Under the pieces are notes generated by a model. That model ran no database searches and was not told the origin of the DNA. It worked only from the letters and a program-made list of their open reading frames with translations. A program made the position numbers and the translations under genes. DNA of 64,000 nucleotides from Prosthecobacter sp. (lineage in GTDB: Bacteria > Verrucomicrobiota > Verrucomicrobiia > Verrucomicrobiales > Verrucomicrobiaceae): contig NZ_JAGRPF010000135.1 of the NCBI RefSeq assembly GCF_020439865.1, positions 45,103-109,102 of the forward strand, given 5' to 3'. Each line of letters starts with the position of its first letter. Positions within the stretch are counted from its first letter, which is position 1. This document shows positions 54,500 through 63,518 of the stretch, piece after piece.

Positions 54500-55801
54500 T
54501 CAGGAGTGAATCAAAGAGCGCACACGCAGCAGTGTGAATCCTGGCAGCCCCACGAACGCACGCGTCATGAGACCGGCGACGTTCGAACGCAGCCACGGTG
54601 AGAGATAGGTCCACCCAATCCACGCGACGGTGTAAGACACCAGGGTGGCCCATGCTGCGCCAACGCCGCCATAAGCGGGAATCCATTGCAGGTTCAGCCA
54701 GACGTTTACCGCGAGGGCAACAACGACGGAGGACAGATTCTCGGCCAGTTTGTCTTCGACTGTGAGAACCTGCGTTCGTGCGATGCCAACGGCATACGGG
54801 ATGAAGGCCCAGGCATGAACCCGGAGCATGCCGGAACTTCGGGTGAATTCATCGCCAAACGCATAGGCCATCCATGGCGATAGAATCAGCAGACCGGCGG
54901 CCACCCCAAACGCGAGCACGCCGGAAGCAGAGAAATAATCGACAACGCTTCGCTCAAAAAGCGCGGAACTGCTCTGACGGGCCTGCATCAAGCGCGGGAG
55001 AAACAGGGTGGCAAGAATGCCCGGGACAAAGTAGGCCATCTCGGAGACACGGACGGCCGCGCCATAGACTCCGGCCTCCTGCGCGCCCTGCAGCCATTCG
55101 ATCATCATCGTATCGAGACGGAAAAGCAGGATAAGGGCCGCCTGCGAAGCGAGTTCGGGCCAAGAACGACCCACCAGCGCCATGGCACGTGAAACCTGAA
55201 ACGAACGCAGTTTGATGCGGCCACCGTTACGATGGAAGACAAATGCGCTGAGAGATATGAAGACCCATCCTTCTAGTGCATAAGTCAAAGCAAAGAACCA
55301 AAGCGGTGCGTGATTCAGAATCCCAAGAGCGATGCAGACCGCGCTGACGATGAAACCGACAAACTGCGCGATGATGGACTGTGAGACTCGGCCGTGTGCT
55401 TCCAACCACGCGAGCGTCTCCGTGGCGGGATTGGTGAGAAGTTGTGTCCCATACACCGCGAGGAGCACGGCGCCTTCAGGCTTGCGCCAGCCGATCCAGA
55501 CCAGAAGACCGGTAAACAGCACAATGGACACAAACAGACGCGCAGTGATCGTAGTTCCGAGGACAGCGGCTTGATCGCTGTCCGGCTTCATGAGTTCCCG
55601 CACAGTGTAGCGCGCGAACCCCAACTCGCCGATGCTCAAGAGAATCGAGATCACCGCCATGGCGACGGCGATCTGACCGAAACCACTGCCACCTAGATAA
55701 CGCGCCAGCGCACAGGTAAGCGCAAAGCTCAACAAGAGGCGTGCCACCCGCAGCATGGTCGCGAGCGAGAGCGTTTTGAGGATGTAACTACCTGCGACCA
55801 T
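54500..55801 (-). CDS. oligosaccharide flippase (Wzx/MATE-like)
   Basis: 433 residues, about 12-14 membrane helices. The N-terminal signature of the polysaccharide transport family is present (LSLATMLRVARLLLSFALTCALARYLGGSGFGQIAVAMAVISIL), with LFRLDTMMIEWLQGAQEAGVYGAAVRVSE. It moves lipid-linked repeat units across the inner membrane. It is encoded 6 bases before the Wzy-like gene. Confidence 0.92.
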   Translation of the reverse strand: MVAGSYILKTLSLATMLRVARLLLSFALTCALARYLGGSGFGQIAVAMAVISILLSIGELGFARYTVRELMKPDSDQAAVLGTTITARLFVSIVLFTGLLVWIGWRKPEGAVLLAVYGTQLLTNPATETLAWLEAHGRVSQSIIAQFVGFIVSAVCIALGILNHAPLWFFALTYALEGWVFISLSAFVFHRNGGRIKLRSFQVSRAMALVGRSWPELASQAALILLFRLDTMMIEWLQGAQEAGVYGAAVRVSEMAYFVPGILATLFLPRLMQARQSSSALFERSVVDYFSASGVLAFGVAAGLLILSPWMAYAFGDEFTRSSGMLRVHAWAFIPYAVGIARTQVLTVEDKLAENLSSVVVALAVNVWLNLQWIPAYGGVGAAWATLVSYTVAWIGWTYLSPWLRSNVAGLMTRAFVGLPGFTLLRVRSLIHS

Positions 55802-55822
55802 AAAGGACGCGAGAGGCGGACG

Positions 55823-56404
55823 CTAAGCTGCCGCGAAGCTTTGTTCGGCCACGTCGCAGAGGAGGTGGCCGATGAGGAGATGGCACTCCTGTACACGAGC
55901 AGTGATTGCGGAAGGCGCTTTAAAGGCCAGCTTCGCCTCTGAGGCGCAATCTGCGCCTTTTTCACCCGTGAAAGCGATGGTGACACAGCCTCGTGCATTG
56001 GCGGCCTGAAGGCCGAGAAGGACGTTTTTGCTCGTGCCGCTGGTCGAGATGCCAATCGCGACATCGCCGGGCTGCGCGAGGGCTTCGATCTGACGCGAGA
56101 AGAGCGTCTCAAAACCAAAGTCGTTGCTGTGCGCGGTGATAATCGAGGTGTCCGTCGTCAAGGCGATGCCGGCCAGCGCCGGACGATTGATGCGGTAACG
56201 AACGACGAGTTCGGCGGCGAGATGCTGCGCGTCGGCGGCACTTCCACCGTTGCCGAAGAAGATGATCTTTTTGCCGGTCCGCAGCGCGGTGAGCCACGCA
56301 TCGGCGAGCGGGGCGATTTGATCGTGCATCGCGCTGAGTTTGGCGATGGCGTCCTGGTGCTCGCTCAGATGCGTTTTGAAAAGAGTGGAGAAGTCGTTGC
56401 TCAT
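55823..56404 (-). CDS. gmhA: sedoheptulose-7-phosphate isomerase (SIS domain)
   Basis: 193 residues, exact GmhA size. SIS domain: GKKIIFFGNGGSAADAQHLAAELVVRY, LTTDTSIITAHSNDFGFETLFSRQIEALAQPGDVAIGISTSGTSKNVL, and the C-terminal HLLCDVAEQSF. The enzyme converts sedoheptulose-7-P to D-glycero-D-manno-heptose-7-P for LPS or S-layer glycans. Its start lies 1 base after the stop of the heptose-7-P kinase gene, confirming the pathway pairing. Confidence 0.95.
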   Translation of the reverse strand: MSNDFSTLFKTHLSEHQDAIAKLSAMHDQIAPLADAWLTALRTGKKIIFFGNGGSAADAQHLAAELVVRYRINRPALAGIALTTDTSIITAHSNDFGFETLFSRQIEALAQPGDVAIGISTSGTSKNVLLGLQAANARGCVTIAFTGEKGADCASEAKLAFKAPSAITARVQECHLLIGHLLCDVAEQSFAAA

Positions 56405-56405
56405 G

Positions 56406-57395
56406 TCAGTTGAAGGCGGCGAGAAGCTCGTCGGGCGTCAGGGTGGCGGTGCCGAGCTTGCCAACGACGATGCCGCTGGCGTGGTTGGAGATCTCCGCGG
56501 CGTCTTCCAGGGAAAACCCGGCCGCGAGAGCGAGGGTAAGCAGCGCGATGGCGGTATCACCGGCACCGGACACGTCGAAGACTTCCCTCGCGCGCGTGGG
56601 AATGTGATGCGGAGCCTGGTCCCGCTCAAACAGCATCATGCCCTGCTCACCGAGAGTGACGAGCACACTGGCGACGTTCCATTTAGAGAGGAGCACCCGG
56701 CCGACTTCGAGCAGTTCGCTGTTCTCAAGCGGAGCTTCGGGCAGCAGATGATCCTCGAGTCCGGCGGCGGCAAAAGCTTCAAGGCGATTGGGTTTCACGA
56801 GCGAAACACCGGCCCATGGCAGAGGATTGCGTGGCGAAGGATCGACAGTGACGATGAGTTTGTGCTCAGCGGCAACCTTCGACACCAACTGCATGAGCTT
56901 CTCGGTGATGAACCCCTTACCGTAGTCCTCGAGAATGATGGCGTCGAGTTCCGGAGCGAGCTGACGCAGGCGCTGTTCCACTTCCGCGAGTTCAGCATCA
57001 CTCTGCGGCAGAAGCTTCTCACGATCCACGCGGACGATCTGCTGCTGGCGTGCGACCACGCGGGCTTTCGAGATCGTGGGAAGCGTTTCGTGAACAAGCA
57101 GCGGGTTCGGATCGACCTGGTCCTCGATCAGGAGCGCACGGAGTTTGTCAGCCGCCATGTCCTTGCCAACGCGGCCCATGAGATGCGTGTGAGGGGAGAA
57201 CGGCGAGATGTTACGCGCCACGTTCGCCGCGCCACCTGGATAAAACTCCTCCTTGGTCACTTCGACGATGGGCACCGGAGCCTCGGGTGAAATGCGCCGG
57301 ACATGGCCCCAGATGAAGTGATCGAGCATGACATCTCCCACCACGAGGATGCGGCCCTGCGCAAGACGCTGGAGATGATCGCGGGTGAAGGTCAT
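56406..57395 (-). CDS. D-glycero-beta-D-manno-heptose-7-phosphate kinase (HldE kinase domain, RfaE1-like)
   Basis: 329 residues from the ATG at 57395, which overlaps the DAHP-synthase stop (ATGA). PfkB-type ribokinase fold: ILVVGDVMLDHFIWGHVRRISPEAPVPIV, YPGGAANVARNI, VTVDPSPRN and the anion hole DVSGAGDTAIALLTLALAAG. It is close to the N-terminal half of HldE. The C-terminal nucleotidyltransferase half of HldE is absent, so this is a kinase-only version; the ADP/GDP transferase and GmhB phosphatase are not in the window. Confidence 0.93.
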   Translation of the reverse strand: MTFTRDHLQRLAQGRILVVGDVMLDHFIWGHVRRISPEAPVPIVEVTKEEFYPGGAANVARNISPFSPHTHLMGRVGKDMAADKLRALLIEDQVDPNPLLVHETLPTISKARVVARQQQIVRVDREKLLPQSDAELAEVEQRLRQLAPELDAIILEDYGKGFITEKLMQLVSKVAAEHKLIVTVDPSPRNPLPWAGVSLVKPNRLEAFAAAGLEDHLLPEAPLENSELLEVGRVLLSKWNVASVLVTLGEQGMMLFERDQAPHHIPTRAREVFDVSGAGDTAIALLTLALAAGFSLEDAAEISNHASGIVVGKLGTATLTPDELLAAFN

Positions 57396-58459
57396 TTGCA
57401 GCGGCGGCGATTGCGGACGGCGGCGGCGAGTTCGTCCAGCATGACGGCCGTCGTCTCCCAAGAAACGCAGGCGTCGGTGATGCTCTGGCCGTAGGTGAGC
57501 GGCTGGCCGGGTTTGGTATCCTGGCGGCCTTCGACGAGATGGCTTTCGATCATCACACCGGTGATCGCTCTGCTGCCTGCGGCGATCTGCTCGGCGACGG
57601 AGGTGGAAGCGATGGGCTGCTTGCGATAGTCCTTCAGGCTGTTGCCATGGCTGCAGTCAACCATGACGCTGGGAGGAAGACCACGGGCGGTGAGTTGATC
57701 GGTGACGGTCTGGATGGATGCCGCATCAAAGTTCGTGCCGCCCTTGCCGCCGCGCAGGATAACATGGCAGGCGTTGTTGCCCTTCGTGTTCACAATGGCG
57801 GCGACGCCGTCTTTGGTGACCGAGAGGAAGCAGTGCTGACCCTTCGCTGCTTCGATGGCATCAAGCGCGACCTGAATGCCGCCGTCGGTGCCGTTTTTGA
57901 AACCCACAGGCATGGACAAACCGGACGCGAGCTGGCGATGCACCTGGCTTTCGGTCGTGCGAGCACCGATGGCGCCCCAGGACACAACATCAGCGATGTA
58001 CTGCGGCGTGATGACATCGAGAAACTCGGTTCCAGCGGGCACTCCCCGTTTGGTGAGCTTGATGAGCAGATCGCGGGCGCCGCGCAGGCCGCCGTTGATG
58101 TCGAAGCTGCCGTCGAGGTGAGGATCATTGATAAAGCCCTTCCAGCCGACCGTGGTTCGCGGCTTTTCAAAATAGACACGCATGACGATCTCCAGATCCG
58201 CACCGTGCTTCTGACGCGCCTCGGCGATGTGCAGGGCATATTCGAGCGCCGACTTGGGGTCATGAATGGAGCAGGGGCCGACAACAACCAGCAAGCGGTC
58301 GTCCTTCAGAGTCAGGATCGCTTCGGCGCGTTTGCGAGAGTCTTCGATAAATGCGGATTCCAACTCCCCGAGCCCAAACTCATGCATGAGCAGGGCGGGC
58401 TGAATGAGAGGAAGGATTTCAGCGACGCGAAGGTCGTCAGTGGGATGCGAATGGCTCAC
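57392..58459 (-). CDS. 3-deoxy-7-phosphoheptulonate (DAHP) synthase, class I
   Basis: 355 residues from a GTG at 58459; sequence before it is not family-like. Motifs of the AroFGH type: LLMHEFGLGELESAF, VVVGPCSIHDPKSALEYA, VMRVYFEKPRTTVGWKGFINDP, GSFDINGGLRGARDL, CHVILRGGKGGTNFD and VMVDCSHGNSLKDYRKQP. It joins phosphoenolpyruvate and erythrose-4-P at the head of aromatic biosynthesis. Its placement as first gene of a heptose/polysaccharide operon, with a 4-base overlap to the heptose kinase, is unusual. Confidence 0.95.
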   Translation of the reverse strand: MSHSHPTDDLRVAEILPLIQPALLMHEFGLGELESAFIEDSRKRAEAILTLKDDRLLVVVGPCSIHDPKSALEYALHIAEARQKHGADLEIVMRVYFEKPRTTVGWKGFINDPHLDGSFDINGGLRGARDLLIKLTKRGVPAGTEFLDVITPQYIADVVSWGAIGARTTESQVHRQLASGLSMPVGFKNGTDGGIQVALDAIEAAKGQHCFLSVTKDGVAAIVNTKGNNACHVILRGGKGGTNFDAASIQTVTDQLTARGLPPSVMVDCSHGNSLKDYRKQPIASTSVAEQIAAGSRAITGVMIESHLVEGRQDTKPGQPLTYGQSITDACVSWETTAVMLDELAAAVRNRRRCK

Positions 58460-58645
58460 GATAAAATGGGGCGAAAAAGCGGGCGGGTAGAATGGAAGAT
58501 TCTGGCGAGGATGAAACCAAAAGTTCAGGCTTTTCGGGCGGGGCCAAAACCGCCAAGCTGCCGCCCTTGGTGCCCCTTTATTCAGGCACCATCGCAACAC
58601 GATGGGATTGGGGTGCGCACGGGACGCAGGCAGGTGACGCTAAGA

Positions 58646-58750
58646 ATGAGACAATCACTCATAGCAAATATGCCAATTACGGAAATTTGGCATGATTTAG
58701 GTATTTTAGCAAAGCTAAATATCAAGCCGTTACCCCATCGAATGACATTC
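58646..58750. promoter_or_regulatory. AT-rich region with four small dyads upstream of the DAHP synthase operon
   Basis: Within the 373-base gap between tsf and the DAHP synthase gene an AT-rich island holds four dyads: ATGAG/CTCAT (58646-58662), ATGCCAA/TTGGCAT (58670-58693), TTTAGC/GCTAAA (58705-58719) and GAAT/ATTC (58740-58750). It is the likely promoter/operator area for the minus-strand operon. I could not fix -35/-10 boxes. The remaining part of the gap (58460-58640) shows nothing else. Confidence 0.4.
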
Positions 58751-58778
58751 AAAGCCCCCGATGGTCAGCCTCGCCCAT

Positions 58779-58804
58779 GAAAAAGGCGGTCGTTGCCGAC
58801 CGCC
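58779..58804 (-). terminator. Rho-independent terminator of rpsB-tsf
   Basis: A perfect 8-base-pair stem, GGCGGTCG (58785-58792) with CGACCGCC (58797-58804), and a TTGC loop. The A run at 58780-58784 gives the T tract on the minus strand. It lies 28 bases after the tsf stop. Confidence 0.85.
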
Positions 58805-58832
58805 TCTTCGTAAGGGTTTTAAACTTTGACGC

Positions 58833-59435
58833 CTAGGCTTGGAGGTCCTCGCCCACGGCGTAGCGCACGAAGCGACGCACGACGAGGTTCTCGCCCAGCT
58901 CGGTGATCTTGCCTTTGATCAGATTTGCGATGGTGAGGTCGGGATCCTTGATGAAGGCCTGCTCCAGAAGGCAGTTCTCGGCATAGAATTTCTCCATTTT
59001 GCCGTCCACAATCTTGTCCACGATGTTCGCAGGCTTGCCCTTGACCAGTTCGGCGCCGATTTCGCGCTCTTTGGCGACGAGATCCGCGGGGATGTCTTCG
59101 CGCTGGAGGAAGCGGGGGTTCGAGGCGGCGATGTGGAGGGAGATGTCCTTCACGAGAGCTTGGAAGTTTTCGTTGCGGGCGACGAAGTCGGTCTCGCAGT
59201 TCACTTCGATGAGCACGCCGATGCGGCCGGCCATGTGAATGTAGGAGGCGATGATGCCTTCCTTCGTCTGGCGGTCGGCCTTCTTCTCAGCCTTGATGGT
59301 GCCTTTTTTGCGGAGGATGGTTTCTGCCTTTTCGAGGTCGCCGTCAGCTTCCTTGAGGGCGCCTTTGCATTCCATCATGCCTGCGTTGGTCTTCTCACGC
59401 AGGGTCATGACGAGTTTAGCGGTAATTTCAGCCAT
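58833..59435 (-). CDS. tsf: translation elongation factor Ts
   Basis: 200 residues, the short form of EF-Ts. N-terminal UBA-like part (VMTLREKTNAGMMECKGALKEADGDLEKAETILRKKG), then the core with GRIGVLIEVNCETDFVARNENF, and the end GENLVVRRFVRYAVGED. It recycles EF-Tu by GDP release. It follows rpsB by 24 bases, the standard rpsB-tsf order. Confidence 0.97.
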   Translation of the reverse strand: MAEITAKLVMTLREKTNAGMMECKGALKEADGDLEKAETILRKKGTIKAEKKADRQTKEGIIASYIHMAGRIGVLIEVNCETDFVARNENFQALVKDISLHIAASNPRFLQREDIPADLVAKEREIGAELVKGKPANIVDKIVDGKMEKFYAENCLLEQAFIKDPDLTIANLIKGKITELGENLVVRRFVRYAVGEDLQA

Positions 59436-59459
59436 GGTTGGGATAAAGGGGGTGAGGGA

Positions 59460-60152
59460 TTACTTCTTGGCTTCAGCGGTGGCGACGATGACGGGGTCGA
59501 TCAGCTTCTGCAGGATGATGCGGATGGAGCGAATGGCGTCGTCGTTGGCAGCGATTGGGTAGTCGATGATGTTCGGGTCGGCGTTCGTGTCCACGAGGGC
59601 CACGATCGGGATGTTAAGACGGCGGGACTCATGGACGGCGATGTGCTCGCGGGCGGAGTCAACAATGACCACTGCGTCAGGGATTTTGCCCATGTGACGG
59701 ATGCCGCGGAGGTTGCGCTCCAGTTTGATGCGCTCGCGATTGAGGCTGGCCAGCTCCTTCTTGGACATGAGCTTGAACTCAGGCTTGCTCTCAATGTCCT
59801 CGAGGTAATTGAGGCGGGCGATGCTCTTCTTGATGGTTTCCATGTTGGTGAGCGTGCCGCCCAGCCAGCGATGATTGACGTAGAACTGACCACAGGCTTC
59901 AGCCGCCTGCTTGATGGCCTCCTGGGCCTGGCGCTTGCAGCCGACGAAGAGGATCTTTTTGCCCTTGCTGGCAAGATCGGCCAAGAAATCAGCCGCCGTG
60001 TCGATCTGTTTGACGGTTTCCTCGATGTTGAGGATGTGAATCTGGTTTTTGGTGCCCATGATGAAGCTCTTCATCTTGGGGTTCCAGCGCTTGGTTTGAT
60101 GTCCGAAATGGACTCCGGCTTCGACGAGTTCGGCGAGGATCTGTGTTGACAT
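59460..60152 (-). CDS. rpsB: 30S ribosomal protein S2
   Basis: 230 residues. Classic S2 sequence: LVEAGVHFGHQTKRWNPKMKSFI, ILFVGCKRQAQEAIKQAA, VNHRWLGGTLTNMETIKKSI, KIPDAVVIVDSAREHIAVHES and VALVDTNADPNIIDYPIAANDDAIRSIR. First gene of the rpsB-tsf operon; a leader of over 100 bases precedes it. Confidence 0.98.
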   Translation of the reverse strand: MSTQILAELVEAGVHFGHQTKRWNPKMKSFIMGTKNQIHILNIEETVKQIDTAADFLADLASKGKKILFVGCKRQAQEAIKQAAEACGQFYVNHRWLGGTLTNMETIKKSIARLNYLEDIESKPEFKLMSKKELASLNRERIKLERNLRGIRHMGKIPDAVVIVDSAREHIAVHESRRLNIPIVALVDTNADPNIIDYPIAANDDAIRSIRIILQKLIDPVIVATAEAKK

Positions 60153-60284
60153 GTATTTGGATGAGGGTGCCTGTCTTCCGCACGCTTTGGGGGCAAAACG
60201 CTCAGCCTCAAGGGCTGATCCGGTTGATCGGGCTTAGGGTTGACCCTTTGACCTGACCAACGTGGCCCGGCGAAAGGGGGTGCG

Positions 60285-60312
60285 ATGTTACCGGCATCCC
60301 CTCCTGCGGCAA
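60285..60312 (-). promoter_or_regulatory. candidate promoter of rpsB-tsf
   Basis: On the minus strand TTGCCG (60312-60307) is followed after 16 bases by TAACAT (60290-60285). The transcript would carry an untranslated leader of about 125 bases before rpsB, as is common where S2 autoregulates; I cannot see a definite S2-binding fold. Called by eye. Confidence 0.35.
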
Positions 60313-60384
60313 GCAGTTTTTCACCCTCAAAAACGTCACACGACCTCGCTCCCCTGCCCCGGTTGCCTAAAAGCCCCCCCCGGA

Positions 60385-61785
60385 TTAGATCATCTCCGTG
60401 ATCGGCTTGCCGCCGTCCACGATGAAGATCGGGCGGCCCTGATGATCGGCATAGGTGGTGTCCAGCGGCACGCCCATGTGATGGTAGATCGTTGCGGCGA
60501 GGTCGGAGGGTGTGACGGGACGTTCGTCGATCTCGGCGCCGTCCTTGGTGGATGAACCGATGACCTGCCCGTGACGGAAGCTGCCGCCGGCCATGCACAT
60601 GCTCATGACGACGGGCCAATGATTGCGGCCGTCGGTGCTGCCTTGTGTGCCAAGGTTCGGCGTGCGGCCGAATTCGCCCATGGCAATGACGAGCGTGTCA
60701 TCCAGCATGCCGCGCTCGCGCAGATCGCTGATGAGCGTGGTGATGACGTGATCAAACACAGGCAGCAGCGGACGCAGGCCGTTCCAGATGCCGCCGTAGG
60801 GCGGAATGTTGTCGCCGTGATTATCCCAGGTGCCGGACGCGCCGTGATTGCTGAGGTCGATAGTCACGAAAGACGAGCCGCGTTCGACAAGACGACGTGC
60901 GAGCAGGGCCTGCTTGGCCCAATCGTGATCTCCATAACGGTCGCGCACCTGTTTCGGCTCCTTCTCCAGATCGAAGGCCTCCTGCGCACGGCCGCCGGCG
61001 ACGATGTCGAAGGCTTTCTGGCCGAAGCTGTCCATCGCGCTCATCATGCCGTTGGCATCGAGTTCAGCGCGCAGTCCGTCCATCTGTTTGCTCAGCGTCT
61101 GGCGTGCATGCAGGCGGTCCATGCTGAGGCCGGCGGGCAGTTGGAAAAGTTTGGTGGCGTTGTTGCCGTCGAAAGGATCAAACTGCGTCCCGAGGTAACC
61201 ACCCCACGCGACGTGCGAGCGCGATTTCATGTTCAGCACGACGTAGGGCGGCATGCCCGGGTGATTGGGGCCGTGATGTTTGGCGATCACCGATCCGAAA
61301 GCCGGACACAAGCGGCCACGTGGGTTCACGCGTGGTGCCGCGGCTAGATTTGCCGTCTGCATGACCATGTTCGGCTCGTGATTGCTGAAGCGGCAGTCGA
61401 CGGAGCGGATGATCGTGAACTGGTCGAGCATCGCCGCCTGCTTCGGCAGGAACTCGCAAATGCGCACGCCGGGCAGCTTGGTTGGGATCGTCTTGAACGG
61501 TCCGCGGTTTTCGATCGGGCGGTCGGGTTTCGGATCCCAGGTGTCGATGTGCGAGGGACCGCCAGTCATCCAGAGCAGGATGACCGATTTGTTGCTCTTC
61601 GTGGCTATTCCTTCCGCACGCAGTTTCATCAACCCGGGCAAACTGAGCGCGCCGAGACCTGCGAGGCTTGTTTTCAACACCGAACGTCGTCCATGCACGA
61701 CCACGCCATCACGCACGCGCGGATTCATGAACGTGAACGCGTGAGCATCACCGTGGCCGGAACAGCCGTGATCTGGAGAGGACAT
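60385..61785 (-). CDS. DUF1501 secreted protein, copy 2
   Basis: 466 residues. A twin-arginine-like signal lies internally (HGRRSVLKTSLAGLGALSLPG, about 31-51) after a 30-residue N-terminal extension. The domain has ILLWMTGGPSHIDTWDPKP, SVDCRFSNHEPNMVMQTANL, ARRLVERGSSFVTIDLSNHG, WDNHGDN, LVIAMGEFGRTPN and DGRNHWPVVMSMCMAGG. Same fold as the copy at 26502 but a more sulfatase-like, longer N-terminal part. No DUF1549/1553 partner is adjacent in the window. It lies between rpsB and pntB on the same strand. Confidence 0.94.
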   Translation of the reverse strand: MSSPDHGCSGHGDAHAFTFMNPRVRDGVVVHGRRSVLKTSLAGLGALSLPGLMKLRAEGIATKSNKSVILLWMTGGPSHIDTWDPKPDRPIENRGPFKTIPTKLPGVRICEFLPKQAAMLDQFTIIRSVDCRFSNHEPNMVMQTANLAAAPRVNPRGRLCPAFGSVIAKHHGPNHPGMPPYVVLNMKSRSHVAWGGYLGTQFDPFDGNNATKLFQLPAGLSMDRLHARQTLSKQMDGLRAELDANGMMSAMDSFGQKAFDIVAGGRAQEAFDLEKEPKQVRDRYGDHDWAKQALLARRLVERGSSFVTIDLSNHGASGTWDNHGDNIPPYGGIWNGLRPLLPVFDHVITTLISDLRERGMLDDTLVIAMGEFGRTPNLGTQGSTDGRNHWPVVMSMCMAGGSFRHGQVIGSSTKDGAEIDERPVTPSDLAATIYHHMGVPLDTTYADHQGRPIFIVDGGKPITEMI

Positions 61786-61825
61786 CTGCGAGCCAATACG
61801 GAGGCTGCAGAGCGGCTCTAGCTCA

Positions 61826-63217
61826 TCAACCTGCTTTCACGAGCGTCACCAGTTCCTGCAGCGATGCCTTGGCATCGCCGAAGAGCATGCGGCAGTTGTC
61901 GCGGAGGAAGAGGGCGTTTTCGATGCCGGCGAAGCCCTTGCCCATACTGCGCTTCATCACGATCACGGTGCCAGCTTTTTCCGCCTCGATGATCGGCATG
62001 CCGTAGATCGGACTGCTTTTGTCTTCGCGTGCTGCGGGGTTCACCACGTCGTTCGCGCCGATGACGAGACACACATCGACGCGGTCCATCTCGGGATTGA
62101 TCTCGTCCATTTCAATGAGCTGGTCGTAGGAAACGTCGGCCTCGGCGAGCAGAACGTTCATGTGACCGGGCATGCGTCCGGCGACTGGGTGGATGGCAAA
62201 ACTGACTTCGACGCCCTTCTTCGCGAGTTCATCGGACAACTGCCGCACCTGATGCTGCGCCTGTGCCACGGCGAGACCATAGCCGGGCACGATGACGACA
62301 CGCGCCGCCATGCCGAGCAGCAGAGCGGCTTCGTCGGCCTGCACCGGCTTCACACTGCCGGTGGCGACATCCGCGCTGGCGGCCGCGGCATCGACTTTGC
62401 CGAAGGCGCTGAACAACACATTCGTCACAGGCCGGTTCATCGCCTGGCACATCGCGAGCGTGAGGATCGTGCCGGAGGAGCCGACCAGCGTGCCGGCGAT
62501 GATCATGGCGATGTTGTTGATGGCAAAGCCGTCCGCCGCCACGGCGAGCCCGGTGAACGAATTGAGCAATGAAATGACCACCGGCATGTCCGCGCCGCCG
62601 ATGGGCATCACCATGAGAACGCCGAGAGCAAGCGCGAGCGCGAGAAACAGCAGCATGAGCACCATGCTGTGTGATCCGGCGGCCATCACGACGGCGAGCA
62701 GCACGCTCGCGAGGAAAAGCACGCAGTTGATCGCCTGCTGCGCAGGATAGGTCACCGGTTTGTCGAAGTGGCCTTCCAGTTTCAAGTAGGCGATGATGCT
62801 GCCGGACAACGACACCGCGCCAATGATCGCAGCGCACAGCATCGAAACGACAAAGGTCAGGCTCGAATCACGCGTGACATGCGCAAACTCGATCGCCGCC
62901 ACCAGTGCGGCGGCACCACCACCTGCGCCGTTGAACAACGCCACCATTTGCGGCATCGCGGTCATCTTCACCTTGTAGGCGCCCGCCGCGCCGACGATCA
63001 GGCCGAGCAGGATGCCGGTGATGAGCAGGAACCATTTTCCCAAGGACACGGCGTTGCCATGCGAATCATGCAGCAGCGGCAGCACGGCGAACAACGCGAT
63101 CAACATGCCCACGCCGGCGATGAGATTGCCGCGGCGCGCGGTCTTGGGAGACGCGAGCAGCTTGATGCCGGTGATGAACAGCACGGAGACGATTAGAAAG
63201 GCGAGCGAGATGATCAT
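61826..63217 (-). CDS. pntB: NAD(P) transhydrogenase subunit beta
   Basis: 463 residues. The N-terminal part has about eight or nine membrane helices forming the proton channel with PntAB. The C-terminal NADP-binding Rossmann domain (about 290-463) has GMAARVVIVPGYGLAVAQAQHQV, HPVAGRMPGHMNVLLAEA, VCLVIGANDVVNPAA and VIVMKRSMGKGFAGIEN. The enzyme uses the proton gradient to make NADPH from NADH. It is encoded 13 bases after pntAB. Confidence 0.96.
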   Translation of the reverse strand: MIISLAFLIVSVLFITGIKLLASPKTARRGNLIAGVGMLIALFAVLPLLHDSHGNAVSLGKWFLLITGILLGLIVGAAGAYKVKMTAMPQMVALFNGAGGGAAALVAAIEFAHVTRDSSLTFVVSMLCAAIIGAVSLSGSIIAYLKLEGHFDKPVTYPAQQAINCVLFLASVLLAVVMAAGSHSMVLMLLFLALALALGVLMVMPIGGADMPVVISLLNSFTGLAVAADGFAINNIAMIIAGTLVGSSGTILTLAMCQAMNRPVTNVLFSAFGKVDAAAASADVATGSVKPVQADEAALLLGMAARVVIVPGYGLAVAQAQHQVRQLSDELAKKGVEVSFAIHPVAGRMPGHMNVLLAEADVSYDQLIEMDEINPEMDRVDVCLVIGANDVVNPAAREDKSSPIYGMPIIEAEKAGTVIVMKRSMGKGFAGIENALFLRDNCRMLFGDAKASLQELVTLVKAG

Positions 63218-63230
63218 GGCGGCGGTTTCC

Positions 63231-63512
63231 TCACTTCTTGCGCTTGAACATCTGCAGCATGCGATCGGTGACCATGAATCCGCCGAACACGTTCGCCGAA
63301 CCGAGCACCACGGCCACGAAACCGGCCGCGTGCTGAATGAAACCGTCCGCCGCCGCCAGCGCGAGCATGCCGCCGAGCAGGATGATGCCGTGGATCGCGT
63401 TCGTGCCGGACATCAGCGGCGTATGCAGCATCGACGGCACTTTGGAAATGAGTTCGAAGCCGAGGAAAATCGACAGCACAAAGATGAAGAAGATGAGCAT
63501 TTCGGCGGTCAT
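63231..63512 (-). CDS. pntAB: NAD(P) transhydrogenase subunit alpha, membrane part
   Basis: 93 residues with three membrane helices (about 5-20, 36-55, 62-82): LSIFLGFELISKVPSMLHTPLMSGTNAIHGIILLGG is the conserved opening, and the end is VFGGFMVTDRMLQMF. It equals the C-terminal part of E. coli PntA, here a separate gene as in many three-subunit transhydrogenases. Tightly packed between pntAA and pntB. Confidence 0.95.
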   Translation of the reverse strand: MTAEMLIFFIFVLSIFLGFELISKVPSMLHTPLMSGTNAIHGIILLGGMLALAAADGFIQHAAGFVAVVLGSANVFGGFMVTDRMLQMFKRKK

Positions 63513-63518
63513 GGCAGA

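Noticed and set aside
58492..58695. 67-codon frame in the gap before the DAHP synthase gene
   Set aside because: No ribosome-binding site, no family, and it crosses the AT-rich dyad region that looks regulatory.
58839..60149. 436-codon open frame on the plus strand
   Set aside because: It lies fully antisense to tsf and rpsB, which are certain; the frame is kept open by GC-rich codon bias and its product is low-complexity.
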